40,742 nt of DNA. Origin: Pseudomonadales bacterium (GTDB lineage: Bacteria > Pseudomonadota > Gammaproteobacteria > Pseudomonadales > Natronospirillaceae). The notes below the pieces were generated by a model, which was not told the DNA's origin, made no database searches, and worked only from the letters and a program-made list of their open reading frames with translations. Where the stretch lies: NCBI GenBank assembly GCA_022968985.1, contig JALJPK010000012.1, forward strand, positions 20,804-61,545, read 5' to 3'. This document shows positions 26,036 through 33,021 of this stretch, one piece after another (the stretch's first letter is position 1; each line of letters begins with the position of its first letter). The position numbers and the translations under genes were made by a program.

Positions 26036-27334
26036 ATGAATTCACTTACTCTGCACCCACTTGCCAGCGCCAAAGGCGAAATCCAGTTACCTGGTTCTAA
26101 AAGCTTATCAAATCGTATTTTATTATTAGCCGCTCAAGCGAGTGGTGTAACAACGATTACCAACTTGTTAGATTCTGATGATATTCGTCGTATGCTCGAA
26201 TCTTTACAATCTATTGGTGTACAGTTTGAGTTATCAGATGATAAAACAACTTGTAAAGTTACGGGTCAGGCGGGGCCTTTAAAAACCGAAAAAGCGTTAG
26301 AATTGTTCTTAGGTAATGCAGGAACAGCAATGCGTCCATTAGCGGCGGCTTTATGTTTAGGTGAGGGTGAATTCACTTTAACTGGCGAGCCTCGTATGTA
26401 TGAGCGCCCAATAGGCGATTTAATTGATGCATTATTACCATTAGGTGCAAGTGTTGAGTATCTTGGAGATAAGAATTTTCCACCTTTAAAAATTAAAGCG
26501 ACGGGTATAAGTGGTGGTGAAGTAAAAATTAAAGGTAATATTTCTAGCCAGTTTTTAACGGCACTTTTGATGGCTGCACCTATGGCGAAAGGCGATTTAA
26601 CCATTGTAATGGATGGTGAATTAGTGTCTAAACCGTATATTGATATCACATTAGATTGTATGTCGCGTTTTGGTATTGAAGTTGAAAATAATAACTATGA
26701 GTCTTTTGTTATTAAAGGCAATCAAACGTATCAAGCGCCTGAATCTATTATGGTTGAAGGTGATGCGTCTTCTGCTAGTTACTTTTTATCATTAGGTGCT
26801 ATTGGTGGTGGTCCGGTTCGTGTTCATGGAACAGGTTTAGCCAGTATCCAAGGTGATGCGCAATACGCAAAAGTGTTAGAACAAATGGGTGCTAAAATCA
26901 CTTGGAGTGATTTTTGGATTGAAGCATCGGCTCCAGAAAATGGCGCCACTTTAAAATCAGTAGATGTGGATTTAAATCATATTCCAGATGCTGCGATGAC
27001 AATTGCAACAACGGCATTATTTGCGACAGGTACAACTAAAATTAGCAATATTTATAACTGGCGTGTAAAAGAAACGGATCGTTTATATGCTATGGCGACT
27101 GAGCTTAGAAAATTAGGTGCGCAGGTAGTTGAAGGTCATGATTTCATTGAAGTGACAGCACCGGCCAATATTCAAGCGGCAACCATTGATACTTATGATG
27201 ATCATCGTATCGCGATGTGTTTTTCATTGGCTGCATTTGGTAATGAAGACATAGTGATTAATGATCCGGGTTGTACGTCTAAAACCTTCCCGACTTATTT
27301 TGAATTGTTCGAGCGAGTCACTAAGCAAAAATAA
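26036..27334 (+). CDS. aroA: 3-phosphoshikimate 1-carboxyvinyltransferase (EPSP synthase)
   Basis: AroA joins phosphoenolpyruvate to shikimate-3-phosphate in the shikimate pathway to aromatic amino acids. The 432-residue protein matches E. coli AroA throughout: [10 protein letters not shown] near the start, [34 protein letters not shown], the catalytic region [20 protein letters not shown] and [19 protein letters not shown]. The GNAGTAMRP motif is that of the class I enzymes. I start it at the ATG at 26036 ([14 protein letters not shown]), where homology begins; the in-frame TTG at 26021 is too early. It has its own promoter and is not next to serC or cmk. Confidence 0.97.
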   Translation: MNSLTLHPLASAKGEIQLPGSKSLSNRILLLAAQASGVTTITNLLDSDDIRRMLESLQSIGVQFELSDDKTTCKVTGQAGPLKTEKALELFLGNAGTAMRPLAAALCLGEGEFTLTGEPRMYERPIGDLIDALLPLGASVEYLGDKNFPPLKIKATGISGGEVKIKGNISSQFLTALLMAAPMAKGDLTIVMDGELVSKPYIDITLDCMSRFGIEVENNNYESFVIKGNQTYQAPESIMVEGDASSASYFLSLGAIGGGPVRVHGTGLASIQGDAQYAKVLEQMGAKITWSDFWIEASAPENGATLKSVDVDLNHIPDAAMTIATTALFATGTTKISNIYNWRVKETDRLYAMATELRKLGAQVVEGHDFIEVTAPANIQAATIDTYDDHRIAMCFSLAAFGNEDIVINDPGCTSKTFPTYFELFERVTKQK

Positions 27335-27460
27335 ATTTAAGATCGCGTGATGTGATCAAGATTGGTTATGTATTTAACATGGCCAGTCAAAAGCTTTAAA
27401 AATACTTCGCATCTAAAAAGATGCTGAAACCAAACTAGTAAGATAACCTTGGAGAAAACT

Positions 27461-27988
27461 ATGAGTTACCAAAAAATTCCAGCAGGTAATGATTTACCTA
27501 ACGACATCAATGTTGTAATCGAAATTCCTGCCAACGCTTCACCAATCAAATATGAAATCGACAAAGATGCCGATGCATTGTTTGTTGATCGTTTTATGGC
27601 GGCACCTATGTTTTACCCTGCAAACTATGGTTATATAAATAACACATTAGCAGGTGACGGCGATCCAATTGATGTATTAGTTGTGACTCCGCATCCAGTT
27701 GTACCAGGTTCAGTAATCCGTGCGCGTCCAATTGGCGTATTAAATATGACGGATGATGGCGGCGAAGATGTGAAAGTAGTGGCAGTGCCTCATCAAAAGT
27801 TAACAAGTTTGTATGATGATGTTCAAGAAATCTCTGATTTACCTGCTTTGTTAAAAGAACAAATTCAGCACTTTTTCGAAAACTACAAAACATTAGAAAA
27901 AGGCAAATGGGTTAAGATTGATGGTTGGGAAGATGCAGCATCTGCTAAAAAATTAATTCAAGAGTCAGCTGATAACTATAAAGGCTAA
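27461..27988 (+). CDS. ppa: Inorganic pyrophosphatase
   Basis: Ppa hydrolyses pyrophosphate to phosphate, pulling biosynthetic reactions forward. The 175-residue protein is a family I soluble pyrophosphatase: [23 protein letters not shown], the signature DGDPIDVLV with three metal-binding aspartates, and [10 protein letters not shown] near the end. Length equals E. coli Ppa to within one residue. I chose the ATG at 27461, with GGAG eight bases upstream, not the in-frame start four codons earlier. A hairpin, GCATCTAAAAAGATGC, lies about 40 bases upstream in the leader. Confidence 0.97.
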   Translation: MSYQKIPAGNDLPNDINVVIEIPANASPIKYEIDKDADALFVDRFMAAPMFYPANYGYINNTLAGDGDPIDVLVVTPHPVVPGSVIRARPIGVLNMTDDGGEDVKVVAVPHQKLTSLYDDVQEISDLPALLKEQIQHFFENYKTLEKGKWVKIDGWEDAASAKKLIQESADNYKG

Positions 27989-28017
27989 TCCCTTTTGTTA
28001 TTAAGTATTAATATTTT

Positions 28018-28044
28018 AAGCCACACAAGTTGTGGCTTTTTTAT
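28018..28044 (+). terminator. Rho-independent terminator of ppa
   Basis: AAGCCACA (28018-28025) pairs with TGTGGCTT (28031-28038) around CAAGT, followed by TTTTATTT. Confidence 0.9.
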
Positions 28045-28090
28045 TTGTAGGTCGTGCCTTGGTGCGTCTTTTTAAATTAAAGAGAAATAA

Positions 28091-29092
28091 ATGAAACAAT
28101 ATAATGTTTATGGTTTAGGCAATGCCTTGGTTGATGTTGAGTATCAAGTAAGTGATGACTTTTTTGCCAAAGTAGGTGTTGAAAAAGGCGTAATGACATT
28201 AGTTGATCGCGATCAACAATTAAAAACCTTAGAAATGTTAGATGAACAATCACAAATGAAAAAACGTTGCGCAGGTGGTTCGGCTACTAATACTGTATAT
28301 GCCGTTCAGTGTTTTGGTGGTTCTGGATTTTATTCGTGTAAAGTTGCGAATGATGAAAGTGGTCAGTTTTATCTAAATGATTTAACCAAGGTTGGTGTAA
28401 AAACCAATAAAAATGTAGAGCAATCCGTTAATCAAAACTCTGATCAAATTACAGGTCAGTGTGTGGTGATGGTTAGTGATGACGCTGAGCGTACAATGAA
28501 TACTTATTTGGGAATCAGCGAAGTATTAACACCTAATGAATTAGATTTAGAGGCGATTAAACAAAGTGAATACCTGTATATTGAAGGGTATTTGGTGACG
28601 TCAGAGTCGGCTAGAAAAACAATTGAAGTGGCAAAAAAATGCGCGAGGGAAAATGGCGTGAAGTTAGCGTTCACTTTCTCTGATCCTGCGATGGTGCAGT
28701 TCTTTAAAGACGGCTTAAAAGACATTGTTGGTAGCGGTATGGATTTAATCTTCTGTAACGAAGCCGAAGTTATGGCGTTTTTTGATACTCAAGACTTAGA
28801 AGCAGCAATCGAGTCTTTAAAAACAATTACAAAAAGTTTTGTAGTCACACTTGGCTCAAAAGGTGCGTTGATTTTTGATCAAGGTGAAATGATTCAAATT
28901 AAAGCGAATGCTGCAAAAGCGGTGGATACAAACGGAGCAGGTGATTTATTTGCTGGTGCTTATTTGTATGGCATAACCAATGGTTTATCTGCAAAACAGT
29001 CGGGTGAATTAGCGTCACGTGCTTGTGCGCACTTGGTCGAGCAATTTGGTGCAAGATTGCCATCTGAAAAATATAAAAGTTTTTTAGCTTAA
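28091..29092 (+). CDS. PfkB-family nucleoside kinase, adenosine kinase type
   Basis: The 333-residue protein belongs to the ribokinase/PfkB family, subgroup of adenosine kinases. It shows GLGNALVDVEYQV at the N-terminus, the GGSATNTVYAVQCFGG substrate-lid segment (PfkB signature 1 region), and signature 2 DTNGAGDLFAGAYLYG with the catalytic aspartate. Similar proteins in marine gammaproteobacteria are annotated as adenosine kinases, which salvage adenosine to AMP. Inosine/guanosine or a sugar could be alternative substrates. AAAGAGA precedes the ATG by a few bases. The gene lies alone between two terminators. Confidence 0.85.
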   Translation: MKQYNVYGLGNALVDVEYQVSDDFFAKVGVEKGVMTLVDRDQQLKTLEMLDEQSQMKKRCAGGSATNTVYAVQCFGGSGFYSCKVANDESGQFYLNDLTKVGVKTNKNVEQSVNQNSDQITGQCVVMVSDDAERTMNTYLGISEVLTPNELDLEAIKQSEYLYIEGYLVTSESARKTIEVAKKCARENGVKLAFTFSDPAMVQFFKDGLKDIVGSGMDLIFCNEAEVMAFFDTQDLEAAIESLKTITKSFVVTLGSKGALIFDQGEMIQIKANAAKAVDTNGAGDLFAGAYLYGITNGLSAKQSGELASRACAHLVEQFGARLPSEKYKSFLA

Positions 29093-29107
29093 ACTAAGAT
29101 CAAAAGT

Positions 29108-29136
29108 ATGAGGGGTATTTAATGTCCCTCATTTTA
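29108..29136 (+). terminator. Terminator of the PfkB kinase gene
   Basis: ATGAGGG (29108-29114) and CCCTCAT (29126-29132) pair around an 11-base loop, followed by a short T run. Confidence 0.75.
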
Positions 29137-29159
29137 TATATTTAAATGTAGGAAGAAAA

Positions 29160-29519
29160 ATGGATTTATTTGATATATTTCAACAATATAAAATTGAGCA
29201 AAATCATTTAGATGCTCGTTCTAAAGCGAATAACCTGAATGCAAAGACAGTAGATAATAAAGTTAGTATCGATGAATTAAATAGTAAAATTGATAATTTA
29301 TCGTTGGTTTGCATGGCAATGAGTGAATTACTTGAAGAGGTTGGTTTTACGAAAGAAGCGCAACTTGCCAAAATTGAAGAGATTGATTTAAGAGATGGAA
29401 AGCTTGACGGAAAGTTGCATTTATTAAATGTGTGTTCGCAATGTAAAAGAAAAAGTGCACCACGCCATAAAAACTGTTTATATTGCGGTACGAAAATATC
29501 TAAATCATCTGTTGTATGA
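29160..29519 (+). CDS. Coiled-coil protein with C-terminal zinc ribbon
   Basis: This 119-residue protein is not one I recognise. Residues 1-75 are helical with a heptad-like pattern (VDNKVSIDELNSKIDNLSLVCMAMSELLEEVGF), suggesting oligomerisation. The C-terminus (about 92-113) is a zinc ribbon, CSQC and CLYC ten residues apart, with basic residues between them (KRKSAPRHKN), of the kind seen in zinc-ribbon regulators. There is no signal peptide. Its stop is four bases from the stop of the converging mutM gene, leaving no room for a shared terminator. Confidence 0.65.
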   Translation: MDLFDIFQQYKIEQNHLDARSKANNLNAKTVDNKVSIDELNSKIDNLSLVCMAMSELLEEVGFTKEAQLAKIEEIDLRDGKLDGKLHLLNVCSQCKRKSAPRHKNCLYCGTKISKSSVV

Positions 29520-29523
29520 ATGC

Positions 29524-30339
29524 TTAAATGAGCTGGCAACTCGGGCAAAAGCTCGAGGCTCTGCCAGCTAATACAATGGATTCAATTTGTGTTTTACATG
29601 TCTTACAAGGTTTTCCTTTTTTGCCGTATACCTGAAGTGTTTGCTGAAAGTATCCCGGTTTCCCATCTGCATTAATAAAATCTTTTAAAGTGGTACCACC
29701 TTGTTTGATTGCTTTTTTTAGGGTTTTTTTAATGGTTTCTAATAACTGTTTGATTTGATCGTCGTTTAGTTCGTTCGCGGGTTTAGCGGGGTGAATACCA
29801 CAAACAAACAGACTTTCTGTTGCGTAAATATTACCCGCACCTACAACTACTTTACTGTCCATGATGACATTTTTAATCGGTGCGCTTCGTTTTGATATGG
29901 CTTGTTTAAAATATTTAAAATTAAATGCTCTTGTTAATGGTTCTGGGCCTAGAGATTTTAGTAGTTTGTGGTCTTGGTCGTTGTGTTGATACCATAAACA
30001 AAAACCAAATCGCCTAGGGTCGTTATAGCGTACACAGCAGTCGTTAAATATTAATTCGATATGATCGTGCTTTTTTAGCTCATCACCCTTCTGGCACACT
30101 CTAAGACTGCCTGACATGCCAAGGTGGAACATTAATGTGCCCGTTTCAAAGCGAAGTAATAAATATTTTGAGCGTCTGTCTATATTAAGTAATTTTTGGT
30201 TTTTGAGAATGTCGGGGTTATTAGGTTCAATTGGCCAGCGTAAATCGGCGCGATGTTTTACTAACGCTTTGAGGGTTTGATTGCCTATATGGGTAAGGAG
30301 TCCATTTTTGGTGGTTTCGACTTCTGGTAATTCGGGCAT
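29524..30339 (-). CDS. mutM: Formamidopyrimidine-DNA glycosylase
   Basis: MutM (Fpg) removes oxidised purines such as 8-oxoguanine from DNA and cuts the strand. The 271-residue protein has the catalytic N-terminus PELPEVETT (proline nucleophile after removal of Met), the lysine-containing region LMFHLGMSG, the H2TH helix region GNIYATESLFVCGIHPA, and the C-terminal zinc finger CKTC...CPSC. Length matches the family. It belongs to the conserved gammaproteobacterial order mutM-rpmG-rpmB-radC-coaBC, but a terminator after rpmG separates it transcriptionally. Confidence 0.97.
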   Translation of the reverse strand: MPELPEVETTKNGLLTHIGNQTLKALVKHRADLRWPIEPNNPDILKNQKLLNIDRRSKYLLLRFETGTLMFHLGMSGSLRVCQKGDELKKHDHIELIFNDCCVRYNDPRRFGFCLWYQHNDQDHKLLKSLGPEPLTRAFNFKYFKQAISKRSAPIKNVIMDSKVVVGAGNIYATESLFVCGIHPAKPANELNDDQIKQLLETIKKTLKKAIKQGGTTLKDFINADGKPGYFQQTLQVYGKKGKPCKTCKTQIESIVLAGRASSFCPSCQLI

Positions 30340-30404
30340 TGTAATCTCAAGGTTTTAGTTTGTTAAACTATTAAACTATTAAAGTTTAGGTAAATTCTAG
30401 GCAT

Positions 30405-30431
30405 AAAAAAACCCAGAAAACTGGGTTTTTT
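30405..30431. terminator. Terminator of the rpmB-rpmG operon
   Basis: AACCCAG (30410-30416) and CTGGGTT (30421-30427) pair around AAAA, with runs of A and T on both sides. On the minus strand it follows rpmG. Confidence 0.9.
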
Positions 30432-30445
30432 AAGTGAATCATCAA

Positions 30446-30604
30446 TTACTTGATTTTAGATTCTTTGTACATAACATGCTTACGTACTACAGGATCAAAC
30501 TTTTTCATTTCAAGTTTGTCCGGAGTGTTCTTTTTGTTTTTATCTGTAGTGTAATAGTGACCAGTACCTGCAGATGAAACTAATTTGATTTTATCACGTG
30601 ACAT
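30446..30604 (-). CDS. rpmG: 50S ribosomal protein L33
   Basis: The 52-residue protein is L33 of the large subunit: [19 protein letters not shown] then the basic [16 protein letters not shown] tail. It lacks the CxxC pairs of the zinc-binding form, as in E. coli L33. I start it at the ATG at 30604, with AAGGGG upstream; the longer frame adds eleven residues that would run into the rpmB-rpmG spacer and have no counterpart in L33. It follows rpmB by ten bases in the usual rpmB-rpmG pair. Confidence 0.97.
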   Translation of the reverse strand: MSRDKIKLVSSAGTGHYYTTDKNKKNTPDKLEMKKFDPVVRKHVMYKESKIK

Positions 30605-30614
30605 AATTAACCCC

Positions 30615-30851
30615 TTATACCTTTTGACCAGAAGCACGCATTTTAGCTAGAACAGAATCGATGCCTTTTTTATCGATAATGCGCATGCCTTTAGACGATA
30701 CTTTTAATTTAATAAAACGATTTTCACTTTCAACCCAAAAACGGTGTGAGTGAAGGTTTGGTAAAAAACGACGACGCGTTTTTGCCATAGAGTGAGATAC
30801 GTTGTTGCCGGCAACAGGGCGTTTACCAGTAACTTGACATACTTTAGACAT
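30615..30851 (-). CDS. rpmB: 50S ribosomal protein L28
   Basis: The 78-residue protein matches E. coli L28: [30 protein letters not shown], then [13 protein letters not shown] start it at the ATG at 30851, where the family begins; AGAGG is the likely ribosome site. It is the first gene of the rpmB-rpmG operon, read from a strong promoter at 30976-31004. The roughly 118-base leader contains an AT-rich hairpin at 30931-30954 that might take part in regulation. Confidence 0.97.
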   Translation of the reverse strand: MSKVCQVTGKRPVAGNNVSHSMAKTRRRFLPNLHSHRFWVESENRFIKLKVSSKGMRIIDKKGIDSVLAKMRASGQKV

Positions 30852-30930
30852 TTGCAATTAGCCTCTGACTACTCGTCGGTACCACTCTAACTAAGAAGTG
30901 AAAAACCGAACATAAATGGGAAATTTGGAT

Positions 30931-30954
30931 CTCAGAAATATATATATTTTTGAG
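30931..30954 (-). promoter_or_regulatory. AT-rich hairpin in the rpmB leader
   Basis: CTCA at 30931-30934 and TGAG at 30951-30954 close a nearly perfect A/T-rich inverted repeat. It lies between the rpmB promoter and its start, in the transcribed leader, and is not followed by a T run on the minus strand. Confidence 0.45.
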
Positions 30955-30975
30955 GCCTTAATTTAAAGAGCGCAT

Positions 30976-31004
30976 TTTATACCAGAACACCTAGTTAAAC
31001 TCAA
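30976..31004 (-). promoter_or_regulatory. Promoter of rpmB-rpmG
   Basis: On the minus strand, TTGAGT (31004-30999) is followed after exactly 17 bases by TATAAA (30981-30976). A TGG just before it makes an extended -10 element. This is the strongest sigma-70 match noted in the window. Confidence 0.82.
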
Positions 31005-31036
31005 GTAAAATATGTTTTATTTATACTATTACATAG

Positions 31037-31711
31037 TTAGATTAATCCGTTTTCGGCAAATGAAAAAGCTTTGTTTTTCCCAATGATTATATGGTCTAAC
31101 ACGGTGATGTCAACCAGTGCTAAGGCCTCTTTTAAGCGTTGTGTAATAATTTTGTCACTTTGGCTTGGTTCAAGAGAACCTGATGGGTGGTTGTGTGCAA
31201 AAATAACTTGGCTTGCGTGATTTTTTAAAGATTCAATGACAACTTCTCTTGGGTAAACCGCTGAAGCATTGATAGTGCCGCGAAAAAGTTCCTCGTATTT
31301 AATGAGTTCATTTTGGTTGTTTAGGTACATACAAGCGAATACTTCATGGGGTAATAATGCCAATTTGCTAATTAAAAATTGTTTGGTGTTTTGAGATTTT
31401 GTAAAAGCCGGTTCTTGTTCGCAGACATTTTGAAAAAAGCGATTCGATAACTCTAATACTGCCTGCAATTGTGCATATTTGGCACTACCAAGGCCTTTGA
31501 TTTTACAAAAACTGGTCAAATCCGCCTTGAAAAGTTGGGTTAAATCACCAAATTCAATTAATAAATTTTCAGCAAGTTGCACAGCTGATACACCTTTTAT
31601 GCCTGTTCTTAGAAAGATAGCTAATAATTCCGCATCTGAAAGTGCTTGGCTGCCTTGTGTGATTAGTTTTTCTCTAGGTTGTTGCTCTTTTGGCCAATTG
31701 TTTATCGACAT
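31037..31711 (-). CDS. radC: RadC/JAB-domain protein
   Basis: This 224-residue protein has the RadC layout: PREKLI at the N-terminus, helix-hairpin-helix segments at about residues 25-95 (including FCKIKGLGSAKYAQLQA), and a JAB/MPN metal-binding domain with HNHPSGSLEPSQSD, which supplies two His and one Asp zinc ligands. The E. coli name RadC persists although a repair role has been questioned; its biochemical activity is unclear. AAGGAG lies seven bases before the ATG. It diverges from coaBC with about 100 bases between the starts, the same placement as in E. coli. Confidence 0.95.
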   Translation of the reverse strand: MSINNWPKEQQPREKLITQGSQALSDAELLAIFLRTGIKGVSAVQLAENLLIEFGDLTQLFKADLTSFCKIKGLGSAKYAQLQAVLELSNRFFQNVCEQEPAFTKSQNTKQFLISKLALLPHEVFACMYLNNQNELIKYEELFRGTINASAVYPREVVIESLKNHASQVIFAHNHPSGSLEPSQSDKIITQRLKEALALVDITVLDHIIIGKNKAFSFAENGLI

Positions 31712-31811
31712 AAATACTCCTTAAGGTTTAATTTTGCTTTCAGTATAGTCAATAATTCACTTTCACCTTCCACATCGGTACAATCATCACTTTAAATAAT
31801 TGAATCGACGT

Positions 31812-33011
31812 ATGAATATTATTTTAGGGATTACAGGTGGTATAGCTGCTTATAAAACGGCGAGCCTAGCGCGCTTATTGGTTAAACAAGGCTATAGTGT
31901 TCGTGTGGTGATGACAGCTGGGGCTTGTGAATTTATTACGCCGTTAACGTTTCAAGCTTTAACGGGTAATGCAGTACATACCACTTTGCTTGATGAGCAG
32001 GCCGAAAAAGGTATGGGTCATATTGAGTTAGCGAAATGGGCGGATAAAATAATCGTCGCACCAGCTAGTGCAAATAGTATAGCTTCAATGTGTTCAGGTA
32101 GTGCGAATGAGCTCTTGTATGCTGTGATCCTTGCAAGTAAAGCTAAGTTATTCATCGCACCAGCAATGAATGAAGTGATGTGGGCGAACCCAGTAGTCCA
32201 AAAAAATATTCAAGAACTAAAAAAAATGTATGTCGATAAAATTCAATTTATAGGCCCTGATGCGGGTGAACAAGCTTGTGGTGATGTTGGTTATGGGCGA
32301 ATGAGTGAACCCGAGTATATTGTAGAGTTTGTGTCTCGTTTAAATGAACAAATTACAGTTGAGCAAATTTTAGTTGGTAAAAAGGTGATGATTACCGCTG
32401 GCCCAACTCAAGAATTAATAGATCCTGTTAGGTATATTACAAATAAAAGCTCTGGTAAAATGGGTTATGCGTTAGCGATTGCTGCTCAAAAAATGGGGGC
32501 GCAAGTGATATTAGTTTCTGGTCCAGTTAATCTTAAATGCCCAGAAAATATAGCGATAATAAATGTTCAAAGTGCGAAACAGATGTTACAACAGGCTTTG
32601 GCGAATATTAACGATTGTGATATATTCATTGGCTGTGCTGCAGTGGCCGATTATGCATGCTCCCAAGTGAGTGAACATAAACTTAAGAAGATTGATGGTC
32701 AATCCACCATGACGTTGGAATTGATTAAAAATCCAGATATTTTAGCGAGTATCGCTCAACTACCCAATAAACCATTTTGTGTGGGTTTTGCAGCAGAAAC
32801 TCAAAATGTTGAACAAAATGCGAAGATCAAGCTGGAACAAAAAAATCTAGATTGGATCGTTGCAAATGATGTATCGAAAAGTGAGATTGGTTTTAATTCT
32901 GATGATAATCAGGTCACTTTGATATCCAAAGAGAAAACGTTGCAATTTAAAAAAATGAGTAAACAAAAACTGGCATATTCAATATTAAATGCTGTTTGTA
33001 CCGATTTTTAA
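31812..33011 (+). CDS. coaBC: Bifunctional phosphopantothenoylcysteine decarboxylase / phosphopantothenate-cysteine ligase
   Basis: CoaBC makes 4'-phosphopantetheine for coenzyme A: the N-terminal flavoprotein CoaC domain (about 1-185) decarboxylates the cysteine conjugate formed by the C-terminal CoaB ligase domain. Visible motifs are GITGGIAAYKTASLARLL, MGHIELAKWAD with the catalytic His, PAMNEVMW and ACGDVGYGRM in CoaC, then ITAGPTQELIDPVRYITNKSSGKMGYALA and the KNPDIL and FAAET segments in CoaB. The 399-residue length is typical. I chose the ATG at 31812, because a TTG four codons earlier lacks support. It begins the coaBC-algC-argB-slmA operon; dut, normally next, is absent. Confidence 0.96.
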   Translation: MNIILGITGGIAAYKTASLARLLVKQGYSVRVVMTAGACEFITPLTFQALTGNAVHTTLLDEQAEKGMGHIELAKWADKIIVAPASANSIASMCSGSANELLYAVILASKAKLFIAPAMNEVMWANPVVQKNIQELKKMYVDKIQFIGPDAGEQACGDVGYGRMSEPEYIVEFVSRLNEQITVEQILVGKKVMITAGPTQELIDPVRYITNKSSGKMGYALAIAAQKMGAQVILVSGPVNLKCPENIAIINVQSAKQMLQQALANINDCDIFIGCAAVADYACSQVSEHKLKKIDGQSTMTLELIKNPDILASIAQLPNKPFCVGFAAETQNVEQNAKIKLEQKNLDWIVANDVSKSEIGFNSDDNQVTLISKEKTLQFKKMSKQKLAYSILNAVCTDF

Positions 33012-33021
33012 TAAGGGAAGC

